Of a stretch of DNA of 64,000 nt, positions 28,601 through 43,600 are shown piece by piece. This DNA is from Ostrinia nubilalis (lineage: Eukaryota > Arthropoda > Insecta > Lepidoptera > Crambidae). The position numbers and the translations under genes are program-made. The first letter of the stretch is position 1, and the number at the start of each line of letters is the position of its first letter. Below the pieces are notes generated by a model. The model was not told where the DNA came from and ran no database searches. It worked only from the letters and a program-made list of their open reading frames with translations. The stretch covers positions 8,348,001-8,412,000 of the forward strand of contig NC_087119.1 in assembly GCF_963855985.1 (NCBI RefSeq), written 5' to 3'.

Positions 28601-31600
28601 TAATCAGACTAACGAACATCAATTCATTTTTATTTATATGTATAGATAAGAACCCTATATGCATTCGTTCATATAATTTATACATTTATTTGTTTTCCGT
28701 TACATACTCGTAGATCAGAAAAACATACATTTTAGCTTCCTATCATAAAATTAGCACCAACTTGTGGGCATAAATGAAAAATAGATATGAAGTACTATTA
28801 AATTGTACCCTACACACAATAAATAAGCAGTTGCAGGAAATATAACAACAAGTATCGCTCACTATCAGGTGACCTAAATGCCTGTTTACCTCAGATTCTA
28901 TAAAAACGTGAATTTGAACAATATAGCGGTCTACAGATAGGAAAGTTACCCGTAACGAACAGCTATGAGAATGGAAAGGAAATGAAGAAAAAATATAGAG
29001 TCGAATTAGCTTTTGAACAATTAACGGCGTCAGCAGTAAACCAATAAAACGGCGATAAAGTAATCTGCAGTCGATTGGTGCGCAGCAGCTCCCGCGCTGC
29101 TGCATCGATATAGGGATGCCCGTCGTGTAATTCGTTTTATCGATAAACTGGTTATGCTCTACCGTCTAGGAAAAAGAATAACGAAAGCTTTCAGAACTTT
29201 TCAACTGGGTCAGATTTTTTTATCTTTCAGTGACAGCCTATGCGTAGATAGTGACAAAGAAGGGGAAGGAGAATTATTTATTTATTTAAATTGAATCGTT
29301 AATTGTTATCTAATTATCGATAAAAAGGGAGAAATTAATAAGAAATTAATTAGAATCCGTATCCTTCCATAGATATCTATAATTCCAATGATCTGCTGCG
29401 TATGATTATCTTTTTACGAGAAAAAAGCTTTGAATGAGTTAGCAAATCCAGTCTGTAAGTTGTTTAATAAGTAATTTTTATTTTCATACTCTGTTAAATC
29501 ACGTTATCGATGTTATCATAATCTGTATTACCGTAAAATCTATTTAACTGCGTATCGGGCATCACTTATTTATAGATCAAAGTGCGCGGACGCCACGCAC
29601 ATCAAGTCTATCACGCGAAACCAATGTCACGATCTTTGCTTGTTCACGAATAACGCCTTTGACCGCTGAAATCGCCATACAAAATCGACAGCTCACAGAT
29701 CGATACAAATAACAATTCAAATCGAACTTTCTAATGTCCAAGTTTACGCCAAAAGGTTTTAGTAATAACGACATTGCCTATTCTTCGTTGAAAATCCGTT
29801 GGAATTCAATGACCTCTGTTTATTATTTACTGAGCTGTGTATTTTTAATTCGAATAGGAGGCGGCACTAAGCCTCTTGTTGGGTGCTCTCATTTCGGTAT
29901 ACCTTCGATGATTACTTATCGTTCAATAAGACTTAAGTACAGAAACAAAATATTAAATAATTATTGAGCTTCGAGTTTTTATCGTTGTATTTCTGAAAAT
30001 GTTTCGTGTAACGTATAAAGTTTTAGCTTATTATATTGCTTTTTGAATTTCTTTTAAAATGTGTATTAATTTCGCTGTGAATAAACGAGTTTCAGTTAAA
30101 ATAATTTGTTTAAGTTTTTTTATGATTACGATTCACATCGGAGTAGACATCGGAATGACGAATCGATCACATTTTTAACCGACTTCAACAACCCCCAAGG
30201 GTGGAAAATTGGGGAGGAACTTTTTTATACGCAATATCTCCGCCGATTATAAACCAATTTGAACGATTATTTTTTTGTTGAATAGGTATTATCAAAAGGG
30301 TGGTTTCATGCGAATTTGAAGAAAATATTTCACCCCCAAGGGTGGAAAATTGGGGATGAACTTTTTTATACGCAATATCTCCGCCGATTAAGAACCAATT
30401 TGAACGATTATTTTTTTGTTGAATAGGTATTATTTGTGTTCACGCATTTAAAGTCGGTTTTATTTTTTTTAAAAACTTATCTATGTATAATACCTAGTCG
30501 AAATACCTAATAATAAAATTGAAAAAGGCGTTTACCTACATTTTAATAACTTTTCTTACAGAAAAGCACTAGAAGAGTCCGACAAAATTCGTCAGGAAGC
30601 CGCGTCAGCTCTACATCAGGTGTTCACCAAAACAGAACTGGTCAAGTCTCTGAAGCCGGTGCCAGTCACGTCAACTGGCTTTATAGGATGGCTGGCTTCG
30701 AAGTTAGTGATCTATTTATTGCCTGCATTTCTATTTATATAATCCCTCTTCAGAACAATTGAATAATTGGCCGTACCAGGCCTGTTCATCTCCGCGAGTT
30801 TACATCGAAAACAAAACACGCACGATGGCCCACCTACAGAATACTATTCGACAAGGCCTCACATATTACGAGCGAACATTGACTCACGCACGCGTATTCT
30901 TGTGTATGATGGAAGAAAATAAAGAAAATGGTGTACTAAATACTGTGCAGTATTTAACTGCCTAAATAATAATAAAAACACAGAATGTACTTTTTCAAGT
31001 TGCCTCAAGACACTGAGAGGTAAATAAGTAGTTAATATTTTTCATGATAATTCATGCTAAATCATGTATTTCCTCCGCCATTTTCCGCAGTTTGGCACCT
31101 CACGTCACATCATTTTACCGAAGTCAGCCCTATTCGGCGCAGTGCCGATCACTGACGTTTGTCAACAAAATGGTGCTTGACTCTTGAGACAGGCTAAATT
31201 ACACCATAATTGTTAATGACATTGAGCATACAATTTTTTTAAATACCTTCGCGAAGTAAAACTTCTGTACGTAGTACTTATTATTATTCTGTGGCCGTAC
31301 TTACTACTTCCGTGGTTCAGGATTCCGAAGAAGCTCGCTTCCACCTTTGGCCTGATCATTACTTACCATCAGGTGAGATACAGGCCAAGAGCTTCCTCGT
31401 TGTGGATAAGAAAAGAAAAAACTCGTCAGGTGGGTAGGGTATATGCGATTTTTTTTAATGTAGAGATCACTGTACTCTGTTCATCGACTTAAATGATGAT
31501 CCAATATTCTTTTTCATTTGCATTTTTCCAATGGCTTGTCTTTGACGCTAAGTGAAAAAACTGACAGACTACAAAACTTTAGACGAAACATCGTGTAGAT

Positions 31601-34600
31601 GTTTTCCGTTTCGGAATTTACGGAACCGAGCGTTGTATGTTTGGCCACTGGGCAACTTTAAAAGATGCTCCCATGAATGCTCGCCAAGAGTAAAGCTCCA
31701 GTTCACCTGAAAGGACGAGATTAAAAACTCGTCGTCTTGAAAACATGACCCAGATGTCTTTGACTTTAGCTGTTAAAATTGAGCACAGGATATTACAGAT
31801 AACGGAAACGGCTCTACTTTTACCTGAAAATATTTTATTTTCCAGGCCAGATTGCCAGTTGGAAATTTATACATCATGGCTTTCGAAAATACCCAGGCGA
31901 CTACCTGATGCCTGGGATGATAAGGACTACCTTAGTCCAGGGCAATCATTGAAGGCTGTAGAGTGATTTTAATCGAGATATGCAAGCGATTTGAATCGAA
32001 GATCTTCGTGTAAATGGATAATAATTATGATTTAAACATTGATAAATTAGTGGGTACCATAAAAATATATTATAAGTCCATTAATAATGTTCTTGTTAAT
32101 GAGTTTTTGCATTAGATGGCTGCTTGAGGCAGGTAAATCATCTCAGACAGGACCAATTATTATTAATGCTTCTTGGCATAACAGTAGGTACAAAAACTCG
32201 TAATGCAACGAAATTGAATTAACTATACATTTTTTATAATAAATTACTCGGTTTCACATTTTATAAATGTAAAAGCTATTGTTTGATGTGCAATATTACA
32301 TCGTAATTCCAAGCTGGACGTGATTAATAGAGTTTGTCATACAAATAACTAAAATCGCTTGTGGGTTTCGTGTCTACAAGTTGAAATTGCAATCAATTTG
32401 CGGCTAGCTGTTAAACTACATGTCACACACGGTATTTAAGAGTATAATTACTAAATGTTTCATTTTATTGTATCCCCGGGGACAATGTGTCACTCCGATC
32501 ATTACTGAGTTGCGAATATAATAGAGCGCGCATTGATTCTATGTTCACATTTAAATTGCCAATTTAGTCGATTGTTTTTGCATTGTTTCAATTTTGTCAT
32601 GGCAAAATGTTAGACTTAAATACACACTCTCACACAAATAGGTTATTAGAACATAACTAAGCAGAATTGATTAACTCATTATAAGATCATTTAATTTAAT
32701 ACTTAAATGATGCGTCAGAGACAAACTGATAATATTATGAAATATTGAACAATAACGTTACAGAACAATATCACGAATTGAATTCAATTGTTTTGAAACT
32801 TCTTAACATGAATGCATCCGCTATCTATTCGGTAAAAAGTTTTTCATAATTTTCGCAGATCTTTTATGTGTAGGTACTCACGCTATTTTATTTCGCTGTT
32901 TTAATGTTTTTAGCGTTTGTAGTTCTTTAAAGCAATCTATATGCAAGTAAGTAGGTACTTATATTCTAGTACTTTAAATTCTCGTTCATGGGAGGACAGG
33001 CAGGGTTGCCAATTTGTGGAAGGAAATTGCCCGTTAGCAAAGGCACAGCTTCGCGTTTTCTCTGCAAATATGAGATGCGACAAGCGGGTCGGGTTGCCCT
33101 GTGATAATTATGCGGAAATCGATTGCTGCCGTTTGCAGTGAAATGGCGCCTCGGCACAATGCAATGTTCGTTATCTTTTTGGTTTTGTGAAATTTCGAAT
33201 ATCAATTTAAAACAAACAATCAATGATACTTTGTGTAGGTAATATGAGCATGTTAATTAGTACCTACTTTCTGCTATTCCAGTGCCTTTAGAAAATGTGA
33301 TTGTGTGTTATTGATTTTCTAAAACGATTCGACAAGTTGCTTACCTACATTTATTTTATACCATTTTGTACTTTACTTATTTATAGACGTAGCAATGTGA
33401 TCACGTCAAATCAGTTAGGCAGGTTTTTGTTACAACCTAAAAGGGCTCTCCTTAAAAAGTTAATTGCGTTGTAACAAAGGGCGTTGAATTACCTCTCTAA
33501 TGACTAAATGTTATTAGGCTATTTGTACCCGTTCTTTCAGTTTCTTATTTATAAACGGAACACTAAATACTAGCCGACTATTTGGCTTTTCGGCGAGTTT
33601 AATGACTTGTATAGAAAAGTGGGTAACTGACCTTTTCAAAGAGGTGTGCTTGGTTCCGTTGCTAAGGAGCTTGTGTTTGGGCTTGTCCAGCGCTCCCGTG
33701 GGCGTGGACGACGAGATCGTCAGGTCGCTGGCGAACGAGCTGGTGGAGGACTCCTTCGAGATGTTCGTGCGCACCTTCCTGGTGGCGGGAAAAACGCGTT
33801 AACACCACAGATTCAAAGTAAAAAAGTTAACTACAGTTGGGCGCCACGTTAACACCACAGATAAAAAATAACTTGACTCAACTCCGGTTGAGCACTACAG
33901 TCACAGATAAAAACTAGAATAAAGTCAATCTACGATATGTAAGGTTTTTCATTAATGTTTTTCCCCGTTTATATCGACACCTCATATTGAAAATTTTCAC
34001 TCCATGTCGACCTTATGATTAGTGTGTAGCGAATCGACATGTGACGGTGGTAGTAAACGAGAAGGTTCGGCCGACGCAGAATATGCACTTCGTAAAACTC
34101 CAGACTCTCATGGTGAATGTACTGGTAATAGTGCATGATATAAAAATACAATTTTATTATGTTTTAGGTATGAATGTGTAAGTGAGAGATGGGAGCGCGG
34201 CGGAACACGACTAACGCATTTTCATCGTGTGTCCTAAAACTGCATACGATGCAAAACGTGACTACGTGTCGAATCGCTACAAGTGAATAGAGTTCAAATT
34301 ATGGTGATCTTATAGCTACAAATGTATGGTATCCTGTACTTACTTCTTACAAATTCACAAAAAAAGAAACTAAAACATCTTAAAGAATGATGAATGAAAC
34401 GATATTGGAATTTTAACCGAAAAACAAAACAATGGTCAATTGCTTTTCGTTACGTTTGTTCCAGTCTACTTATGTTATGACTCGACTTCAAATGTTTTCC
34501 ATACAGTCATGCTTCGTTCAGTTTGATGATAAGGGAATAACCACAAATAATAAACACCGGTTGTTGGAGCACAGGCCCCAAATATAAATACTCATTTTAG

Positions 34601-37600
34601 CCATCCGTATTTTACAGACAGATAAGAGAACAACTTTATAAAACTTGGAGGAGCATAGAGGTCCGAATTGAATTGCAGACAGCAACACATATCTCGGTTG
34701 CATGCATTTCAATGAAGACTTCCGAACTCTGTTGCAGTGACGATGCGGTCTCTCATTCAATTAACATTTAGGTTTGTATATGCGTGCTTTGAGTGTCTGC
34801 GATTACAGCCTGTGGTGGCTTCCAAATACATCAACATCAGGCCTCTTCCTTTTGCCTCTGGTAAATTAGACTGTTCCTGCTCCTGTAGATGGGACTAAAT
34901 ACCAGATGATGTTGGTGATAATTACCTGATGGCAGACTCCGGGCTGCTGGGAGTGCCGACCAGCTCCAAGGCCAGCCGGCCCTTGCCTGGTGCTGGCGGC
35001 GGCTTCTCCTCCACCGGGACCATGTAAGACAGCATGGCTGTTAACTCTTCCCTCGGCAATTTACAACCCTCTGCTTCCGCTCACAAATATGATGTCAACT
35101 TTCACATCATCATTATCCATGTTTATTAAATTTAAATCTTCCTTATCCCAAAACTATCCCAATCTCAGTCTGTTGCCTCGTCACGGTCTATCGGAGAGAT
35201 CTGAAAGATAAACGCGACTGTAGAGCTTATCGTAATCATGTTTATGTGTTATACACGTAGGTAGGTACTTTCTGCATATTTTATTGAAAGATAGCGAAAG
35301 TAACAAATTATACTCTTGACGAGACATTTTCAACGACGTAATTTATAATAGCAAATTATTATGAAAAAAAACAAGAAATGGAATCAAATTAGTTTAGCTG
35401 CAGTTTACTGTAATTAATTGTTGCACAAAAATTCGTAACTGGCGCAAACATGTGATGGGTTCCGCTGCGTTAGAAGAACTACCATCACTAGCGTAGAGTT
35501 ATGAACAGTACTAAGTCCCTCCAAGAGAGCCGAGCTACCTATCCCCCGTACGTAACCGACCTTCGATTATTGGAAATGGATTGGCTGGAAAGCTCCGCTT
35601 TTACAATAATTAAGCTGCACCTAAGTAAGTACCTAGTAAACACCAATAGTGGAAGCACTAGTTGTACCTAGTAGCAACGAACAGTGGGTATGTCTCTATT
35701 ATGTAATTGTAATTACTGCACCTTGCAGTTGTTAACTGTGTAGTGAGGCGACAATTTTACCATCAGACCATCTTACATAACTTTAACAAACAAAACGGAA
35801 AGCTTTACAAAAAGAAATTGTTACGCAAAGACGTATTGTGAAACGTGGCGGTAAGTTTCAAGTTTCATGGGAACGAAGCCCCTGAAAAACTAACACTCCG
35901 AATAGCCTTCAAATTGCAAAACAGGCAAATTATGGAATCACGAACAAACATTGTGTTTCTTACTTCATTTATTTCTTAATTGGATGTAATTGTATTTAAG
36001 TACCTTAGATAATTTTTAATGTGATTTTTATATAATGGAGAAGATTCAATTTTTTTCTATTAATAAAACTTTAAAATACAATATAAGTAAATATAATAAC
36101 ACCTATTGGTGAAATAATCATGAAAATATCTCTACAAATAAAGAAGTTACAGGGCTCTAAAGATGCGCATAACAAATATCGCCATTTGAACGATGACTTC
36201 ACGCCATTCATTTGGAGTACAAACAGTGAATCACACCCCTGCCCCCCTAAACAAAACGCACTTTTTGATCGAATCGAAAATCGAATCCGTCAAAACTCCA
36301 TACAAAAAAGGGGCTTTTCGACCACTTTTCGACTGGTTTGCGATTATAATTTGCACTTTGTCTAGACCCACTGTTCCAGTGCTGTTGACAGATCCAATTT
36401 TTTATAAATCTAGTAGGTACCTATACCTAGTTTTTAAATTTTCAGCCAGAATCATTCAAGATTCTGTCTTAGTAAATAAAATTGTGTAACCTTTTTTGAC
36501 ATATCCAAGACCTGGCCAACTGGCCATATACAAAAAGAAAAAGTGTTTTTCTCGACAATGTGATATGGGTGGTAAGCATTGTGATTGAAACTTGAACAGT
36601 GGGTCTAGACAAAGTGCAAATTATAATCGCAAACCAGTCGAAAAGTGGTCGAAAAGCCCCTTTTTTGTATGTTTTTTGTATCTTTTTTTGTATTACATAG
36701 ATTAGGGTGTCCCTTATATGGCCGAAAAAAAATTTTTTTTAGATATTGAAATGCATACCCCCTATTTCTTTTCGTAGTACTCAGACATACTTAAATACAA
36801 AATTTCATCTTCCTACGTCAATATTAACCCGTGCCGACCTAGCTCTGAAGATTTTGAAAAATGCTGGTTTTATCCCTTTTATTAAGTAGCTAAATCAATT
36901 AAAATATATATTTTTAATAAAATATTTATAAAAAGAAGATAACATTACAGATCAGACAATATATTTTACTTTTGAGGGACTCTTTTTTACATTCTGGATA
37001 CATATTTCCATGCTCCTGAATGTTGGCCTGATTTTTGCTTCACTGTGCGAAGCAAAAAAAGCTTTTGCTCTTCCTTTGCAGTGATCAAACCATAAAAATC
37101 TTGCATAAGCTTTATAGCTCTTTCAGCTGTATCATTAACTACCCTTAAAGAAAGCACTTTTTTGCCTTTAAATAGGCAACACATATAGAAATGTGTTTTA
37201 GGGGGAAATTATTATCAATTTTCAATCGAGAAAATAAATTTATACTCTTGACAGACACAAAACCACTCAATGGTTTTCCAGCAACAATAAATAAGGCAGT
37301 ATTATTATCAATTCATTAAAAACAGGATAAAAAACTAGTACAAAGTCCTATTTACCATAGAAATAATCATACCTTCTTCAGATGGAATGTATCTCTTCCC
37401 AGAATCATACATACTCTCTCTTTGTACTTTTACTACAATATTGACGGTGTTTGTTCATTACCTTCATCATTAAAGAGTGATAAAACGGCAATTTCTTCTG
37501 ATATGAAGTACCAAAGATGTTGACTAAACTTGCTCAGGGCTGCCTTGGAAATCAATTTGTCAACACTCTCATATACCTTTTGGAAAGTGGATGTCAAGAG

Positions 37601-40600
37601 TTCCTTAAGGCTTTCCTCAGAGCTGGTAAGCTGGTCGTGATGTCCTTGCGTTTGTATAGAATCTTGCGTAGTAAGAGATGACGACAAACCTCCGAAACAT
37701 ATTTGCTCTATTTTTTATTTATTTAATTTTCTTTGTCTTGCACTTTCTACTTTCTTAACTAACTTTTTGTCTACACCTTAACACTCTGGACGCCTTGGTT
37801 TTATTTGTGTTTGTTAAAATATTTTATTTGTTTTTAAATCCTCCTCACCGCGGCGCTTATAAATCTTGATTTTTTTAAATATTTTTTCTTGCAACTCCCT
37901 CCAAGCATGGTGAAGATACATAAGTTTTTTATACAGTTAGGCTCTGGTAGGATTTATAGCTTTTCCCAAAATATAATAGGTACACTCCCGAATGATGTGA
38001 TTAGAGCTTTCAATAACATTTAATTAACTTCGCAAAATATGTAAAAAAATACTACAAAAACTTGACGATTAACGGTAACTTTGTGCCTATTATTTGATAA
38101 ATTTACGTCCCCGACTAAGAAAATACTTTTTTTATTGCTTCTTAATTCCACAGCCATCTTCTGAGTGTCAAACAATAGGTGTTAATCACGAGATTAATTG
38201 AGAACAAATAACAAATACCGCGAATACGCACCGCTACTGCCGCGCAACATGTTTCGATGCAAGTCGGCACGGGTTATCGTACTCCAAATAAGGTAAAAAT
38301 TTATTTCCGAGTGTTTTAGAGGCATACAAACAAAACTAAGACCTATGCGTTACAAATTTAAAACTTTGAAAAATAAGGGACACCCTAACATAGATGTATC
38401 GATAAGTTTTCGAAAAAATGACATTAAAAAATGCACCCAGTTTTTCTTCATATCTTTATTCATAAAAATGACAATTATAATTTAAATTTAAAGACAGTTA
38501 AATTTAAAATTCATGTCAAGGGTGTACAACCTAAGTCGTAGTCATTATCATCAGTGTTCTTCAGTGGTTTTTTCCTCTCGCTAGAGGGCGGTGGGCATCT
38601 CTTCTAGAGCAACGGTGCTATGAATACCCAAAAAAATACCGGTGATTGATTTTCAATGTTTGATTATTTAAGAATGAAATGTTTTTTGGTTTTTAATAGT
38701 GAACATTTAGAAAAACGTATAACTTGACTTAAATATGTAAAAAAATTAGTTAGAAAAAAAATTAGTTAAATATGTTAAAAAAATAGTTTTAATTTAATAT
38801 GACATTTGTCGATATGTCCCATCACTAACATTTTTGTAACTCGAGATAACCTTGTAGAGACGTCGTTAATACTCTAGCTTGATTTTTATAATTTCGAATT
38901 ATTACTTATTGGTGTAATTTAACGCTGCATTTACACGAAATTAACATTTTTATTGGAAGCACTGTCGTCGAAAATATTGTTTGTAGGTCAGACGTGAATT
39001 ATTTCTTGTCCGCCAATATTTAGCTCTCATTGATCGCTACTACAAAGTTATGTCGTTACTTTTGATGGCAGCTGTCATTCTAATCAAGCTATATTGGATA
39101 GACTATAATAATTTCTCAGACATTTCTTGATGGATTTCAAAAATAACTTCACCGGCTTTTAAGTTTTGGTCTATATTTTAATCCCATTCAGTGAAATATA
39201 ATGTGTTCAACATCACGAATGAGTGTATGAGTGTCTAAAAAAGATTTATGGCATTATACAAATTAATAACACGTACATAAGTATGCAGTTTATTGCTGGA
39301 ATATTATGCAGTAAACCTGTTTACAAGACGATAACGTGAGCGATTAATAAACAATAAAAACATCTAAGTAAACAAGGTCATTCTATTTAAATGATTATTA
39401 TAACTGTACATCTATTATAGATCCTCATAATAATGATACCTATCTCTTGAAGAACAAACAATAAAGGGTAATAAAAGTGCGCAGAAAAGTTGTAATATTA
39501 TTATTGCGCATCATTTTTAATCGTAACTAATGCCAATAATAAACATTTCAGAGTGACCTCCTTTTAAAATCCAATATCAAAGAATAAGTCAACGGTACCG
39601 AGCTAAAAATAATATTCATTAGAGGCGCACATGATCTTGTTTTTCATTGCAATGTTTTCAGTTCCATGAAAGGAAAGTATTATTATAGAGGTATTTTCGA
39701 TCGGCTCTGCAACCTTGACCATGCATAGTCGGGTAAAAATAATTTAATTTTTGTTTTTCTTTCACGCAAAGTTATATTACCTATACCTATAAGCCCTTTT
39801 AGGTTATATTTTATTTTCAGTAAATTCCGTCAAACTACAAATTTGCACATAGGTTAGGGTTGCATAGGTATAAACATAATTTATTACAAAACAATCTAAA
39901 ATTTTATAAATATTACATTTAGTTATGGTAGTAGTGTCGATGGGAATGAAGATGTATGTTACCCACGACACTACTGGCTTGGTAGTGCAGAAGGGAAAAA
40001 ATATTCCCCACGACACTACTGGTAGTGTGGTTTGGTAGTGCGGTGGGTCAGAAGGGATCACTACTACACCAGAGACGTGGCTATTAATATGAAACGAATC
40101 ATCTTCGAGTGCGGTTTTGATGGCTATCAATAATTAGGTAAAGCAAATATTCAAAACTGTGACTGATGGGGGATGATAAAGATGAGCGGCGAACGAATGC
40201 GAGCAATGATCGGCTCGCGAGCGAATATAGTCACTCCCTTAATGCTTTTAAATTGAGTGCTGTTAAAGCCTAAGTAATGTAAAAATTGCACTTCATATAT
40301 TTTATACGCTGTTTGATATCTATCTACCCACAAAACTATCAAATTTTAATAGATTGTTTGAAATTGGTATACTGCCACTTAGGGCAATATTTACATTTAG
40401 CCACGTATGTGTGCATACTTTATCATTCTATAGATTACGTGCATTTTGTTCGCTATCCAGACGTGATTGTTTAAAATATTTCAGATGTTATTGATTAGAA
40501 AGCACACGTCTGTTTGTTTATGGGCCGCTATCGCCAGATGTATCGGCTCATTTCTAAATGACCGAGCGGCGGCCAGTTATAAATCCGCCCTTGATCTTAC

Positions 40601-43600
40601 ATGAACGTGGAATGTCGAGAATTATTCGCTGACTAACATGTAGGGTGCATCGTTGAACAGTGAACCGGCCTTTTTTCTAAATGCTCTAATTAGCTGAAAA
40701 ATGAAGCTAGAAATGTCATTATGGTCTTATCAGTCAGGTAATTTAATAAGGTTTCTAATTTTTAGGCTTAAAATTAGCCTCAGCAATAAAAAGGTAACTT
40801 AAATTAGGTTTTAAAAAAAAATGAAATTTGGCTCACTGTGTACTACGGGTAGTTTTCACTGAACCACCCATATTTCAACAGTGAACCATAAAGTTAATTA
40901 CGAGTAAAAATTATGATTTTGGAAAATAAACAACATATTTTTAGATAATCAGCTTTTATTTTTACAACACAAAAATCAAATGGAAATCAAAATGATTATT
41001 TCCACAAACAGTCTTCATAAAAAATCACAGAATCCAAAAATAACAACGAAACTCGCACAAAACCCAAATGAAAAGAAAAATGCTTCTTTTAACAAAAATA
41101 ACTAAACATTGTCTAATAAAGCCTTCAAAGTAATCAATAATCAACCTTTTTGGTGGTAAACAAACAGTCTTCATTTAAAAAATCACAGAAAACAAAAATA
41201 ACACAAGACACAATTGAAAAGAAAAATCCTTCTTTAAACAAAAATAACTGAAAATTGCCTCTTAAAGCGTTTAGGTAATTAATCAACCGTTTGGTGGTTA
41301 AATAAAAAAACAGTCAACCGGTTCACTGTGTACTTTGAAAACCTGGTTCACTGTTCAAAACATACACTATTCAACTTATGAGTTCACAAACAATAAGAAG
41401 TACGCGGAATGGTCATCACGGAATGTGCTCATTATACAGATAAATCTACAATAATTTTGATACCAAATAGATTTCGTACTTAATATAAATAGCAAAATAT
41501 ACAAAAATCGTAAAGCATAACTAAAAAAACTATCTTTTGTCGTCGAGAAACAAAGAATTCGCAGCCACACTTCACACCTTAGCCACAGTCGCCGGCGCAC
41601 TACGGGAGAGGGTAAGGGCATCCACGAGGCACGTAGTGACTCGTTCGGTGGAACTGGCAACGTCATACTTTTTGAAATATGGCGGTGGTTCAGCGTATCT
41701 GGTTGGTTCACTGTTCGACTACCCACCCTAGACATATTTTATTAGACTGCCATTTTATTTTTTTACGTAATACCTTACTTAGGTACGTAGTAAAAATTAT
41801 AGTGTGTTAATATGACTTTTTAGTTTTTAATATGTCTTAAAGGTGTCCGCCCCTTTGGTAAACCCTCTCTGGTAAACTTTAAGGGATGTATAAGTAGAGA
41901 CTTCCTGATGATGATGAAAGTTACGCAAAGTAATGTAAGTAGATAGGTATGAGTAATTTTTATAATACTGTGTGTACCCCTTTCGGTTAGTCTCAAAAAG
42001 CAAGATTTTAGAGAAATCCTCAAAACTATTTGCCCAGGACACAAAGTAAGTAAGTAATTTCATGCTTGGGTGGAGAGTGGTAAGCTCGGCTCTCTTTACG
42101 TAAATAACTCTCCTTCTGGTAAAAAGATAAAAAGGAAAGATTTTCCGAATTAATTCTAAAGGAATTACATTACGCTTCACAAATTCATTACCGCCTACTT
42201 GTTTCCTCTACCTACAAGGCTACGGAATCGTCTCGGTGTGCAACGGACATGCACTATTGGTCTCAACATCGAGATTGTTCCACATCATGCTTTGCCAAGG
42301 TCGAAGGTTAATTGATCAGAGATAATTATTAATTCGTCATACATACCTATACGTTTATCTCTACCACATGACGAGCCTCACAAATTCTTGTCTTTCCACA
42401 CACAAATGTAGGTTACCTGCAACAGAAAACAACGATCAGTAAGCGAAATTACAATAATTGATAAAACAGGATTTTCTATTAACCACCGGCTAATAGCTTC
42501 CGACTCTATCATCAGATCAGCTCCGACTTAATAAGTATGCAAAATACAGATCAACGTAACTTTAGGAAGTGGATCAAAATCACTAGTAAGATTACTTAAA
42601 GACACAGGCTAAACTAGCACTCTAGGGTATCTAAATAAAGTAACACTTGTAACACATTAAAATTTCAGTGAACGAGTAGCAATTAACCTTTCACGTTATA
42701 AAATAGGTTAATTCCATTTTTGTACAAAAAGAAAAGAGCCGGCTTTAGTCGTCGTGGGCGAGATAATTGTCGGTGCCTTCGCACCTAATTAAAATAATAA
42801 CAGTAACGAAATATGACATCAAAGGGTATTTACGAGGTAACGAGGTAAGGGTACAAAAAGCTCTTTTAAAGAAGCGAAGGTAGCGCAAAAAATCTCCAGC
42901 GTTGCACCTAATTAAACTTTATTTAATAGTTCAAGCCTTAAGGCACGTAATGAAGAAGTTAAAAGAATTTTTATTTTTATTTTATTTTATTTAATTTTAT
43001 TAAATTTAGTAGACGCCTCTATAATGATGGCACAAAGGCTAATATAAACGTATTACCGGTTATATTATTAGACACATAAATGCAGAGCTACAGAGTTGGT
43101 GATTATTAACTAATTATATTATAGATTGTTTTAAAATAATATGCAGACTTTACTAGGTAGCTATATTGTATCTAGCACTTCTAATTCTTAATACATTTAA
43201 AGAACAAGTAGGTAACGAGTGCATCATATTTTTTTAATAATACATTTAACGAAAATAGAGATTTATACCTCAAGCACTCTCTACCAACTATCCAAAGCTA
43301 AGCATTAAAGAACTTTTAACTTCTGACATTGGTGCAAACAATGACTGCATGCATGCAGGAAAACATTTGTTTTCTCGCAAATCATGATATCACGGTCTTG
43401 TTTTGATGAAACGACCAGATTTAGCTCGCAATACGACGTAGACATGACTTTTTTCAGTTTACGTAACCAGTTTAATGTTTCGAACGATGGTCTTCCTTTG
43501 GCCATGAACCCTGAATCGGGGCGTAAAGAGTTGGCGCGAAATAAAAATTCGTACGTGCTGTGGGCCATAGCTGAATAACCTAAAAATAACCGATGCTTCG

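Noticed and set aside
33602..33852. Plus-strand frames over the 33.7-kb GC-rich patch
   Set aside because: They lie opposite the minus-strand hub exon, which has good splice sites and phase on both sides; the plus frames have none.
41376..41735. 119-codon minus-strand frame in the 40.6-41.7 kb element
   Set aside because: It runs through the terminal repeat and has no recognisable protein; the matching plus frame is equally open, pointing to composition.
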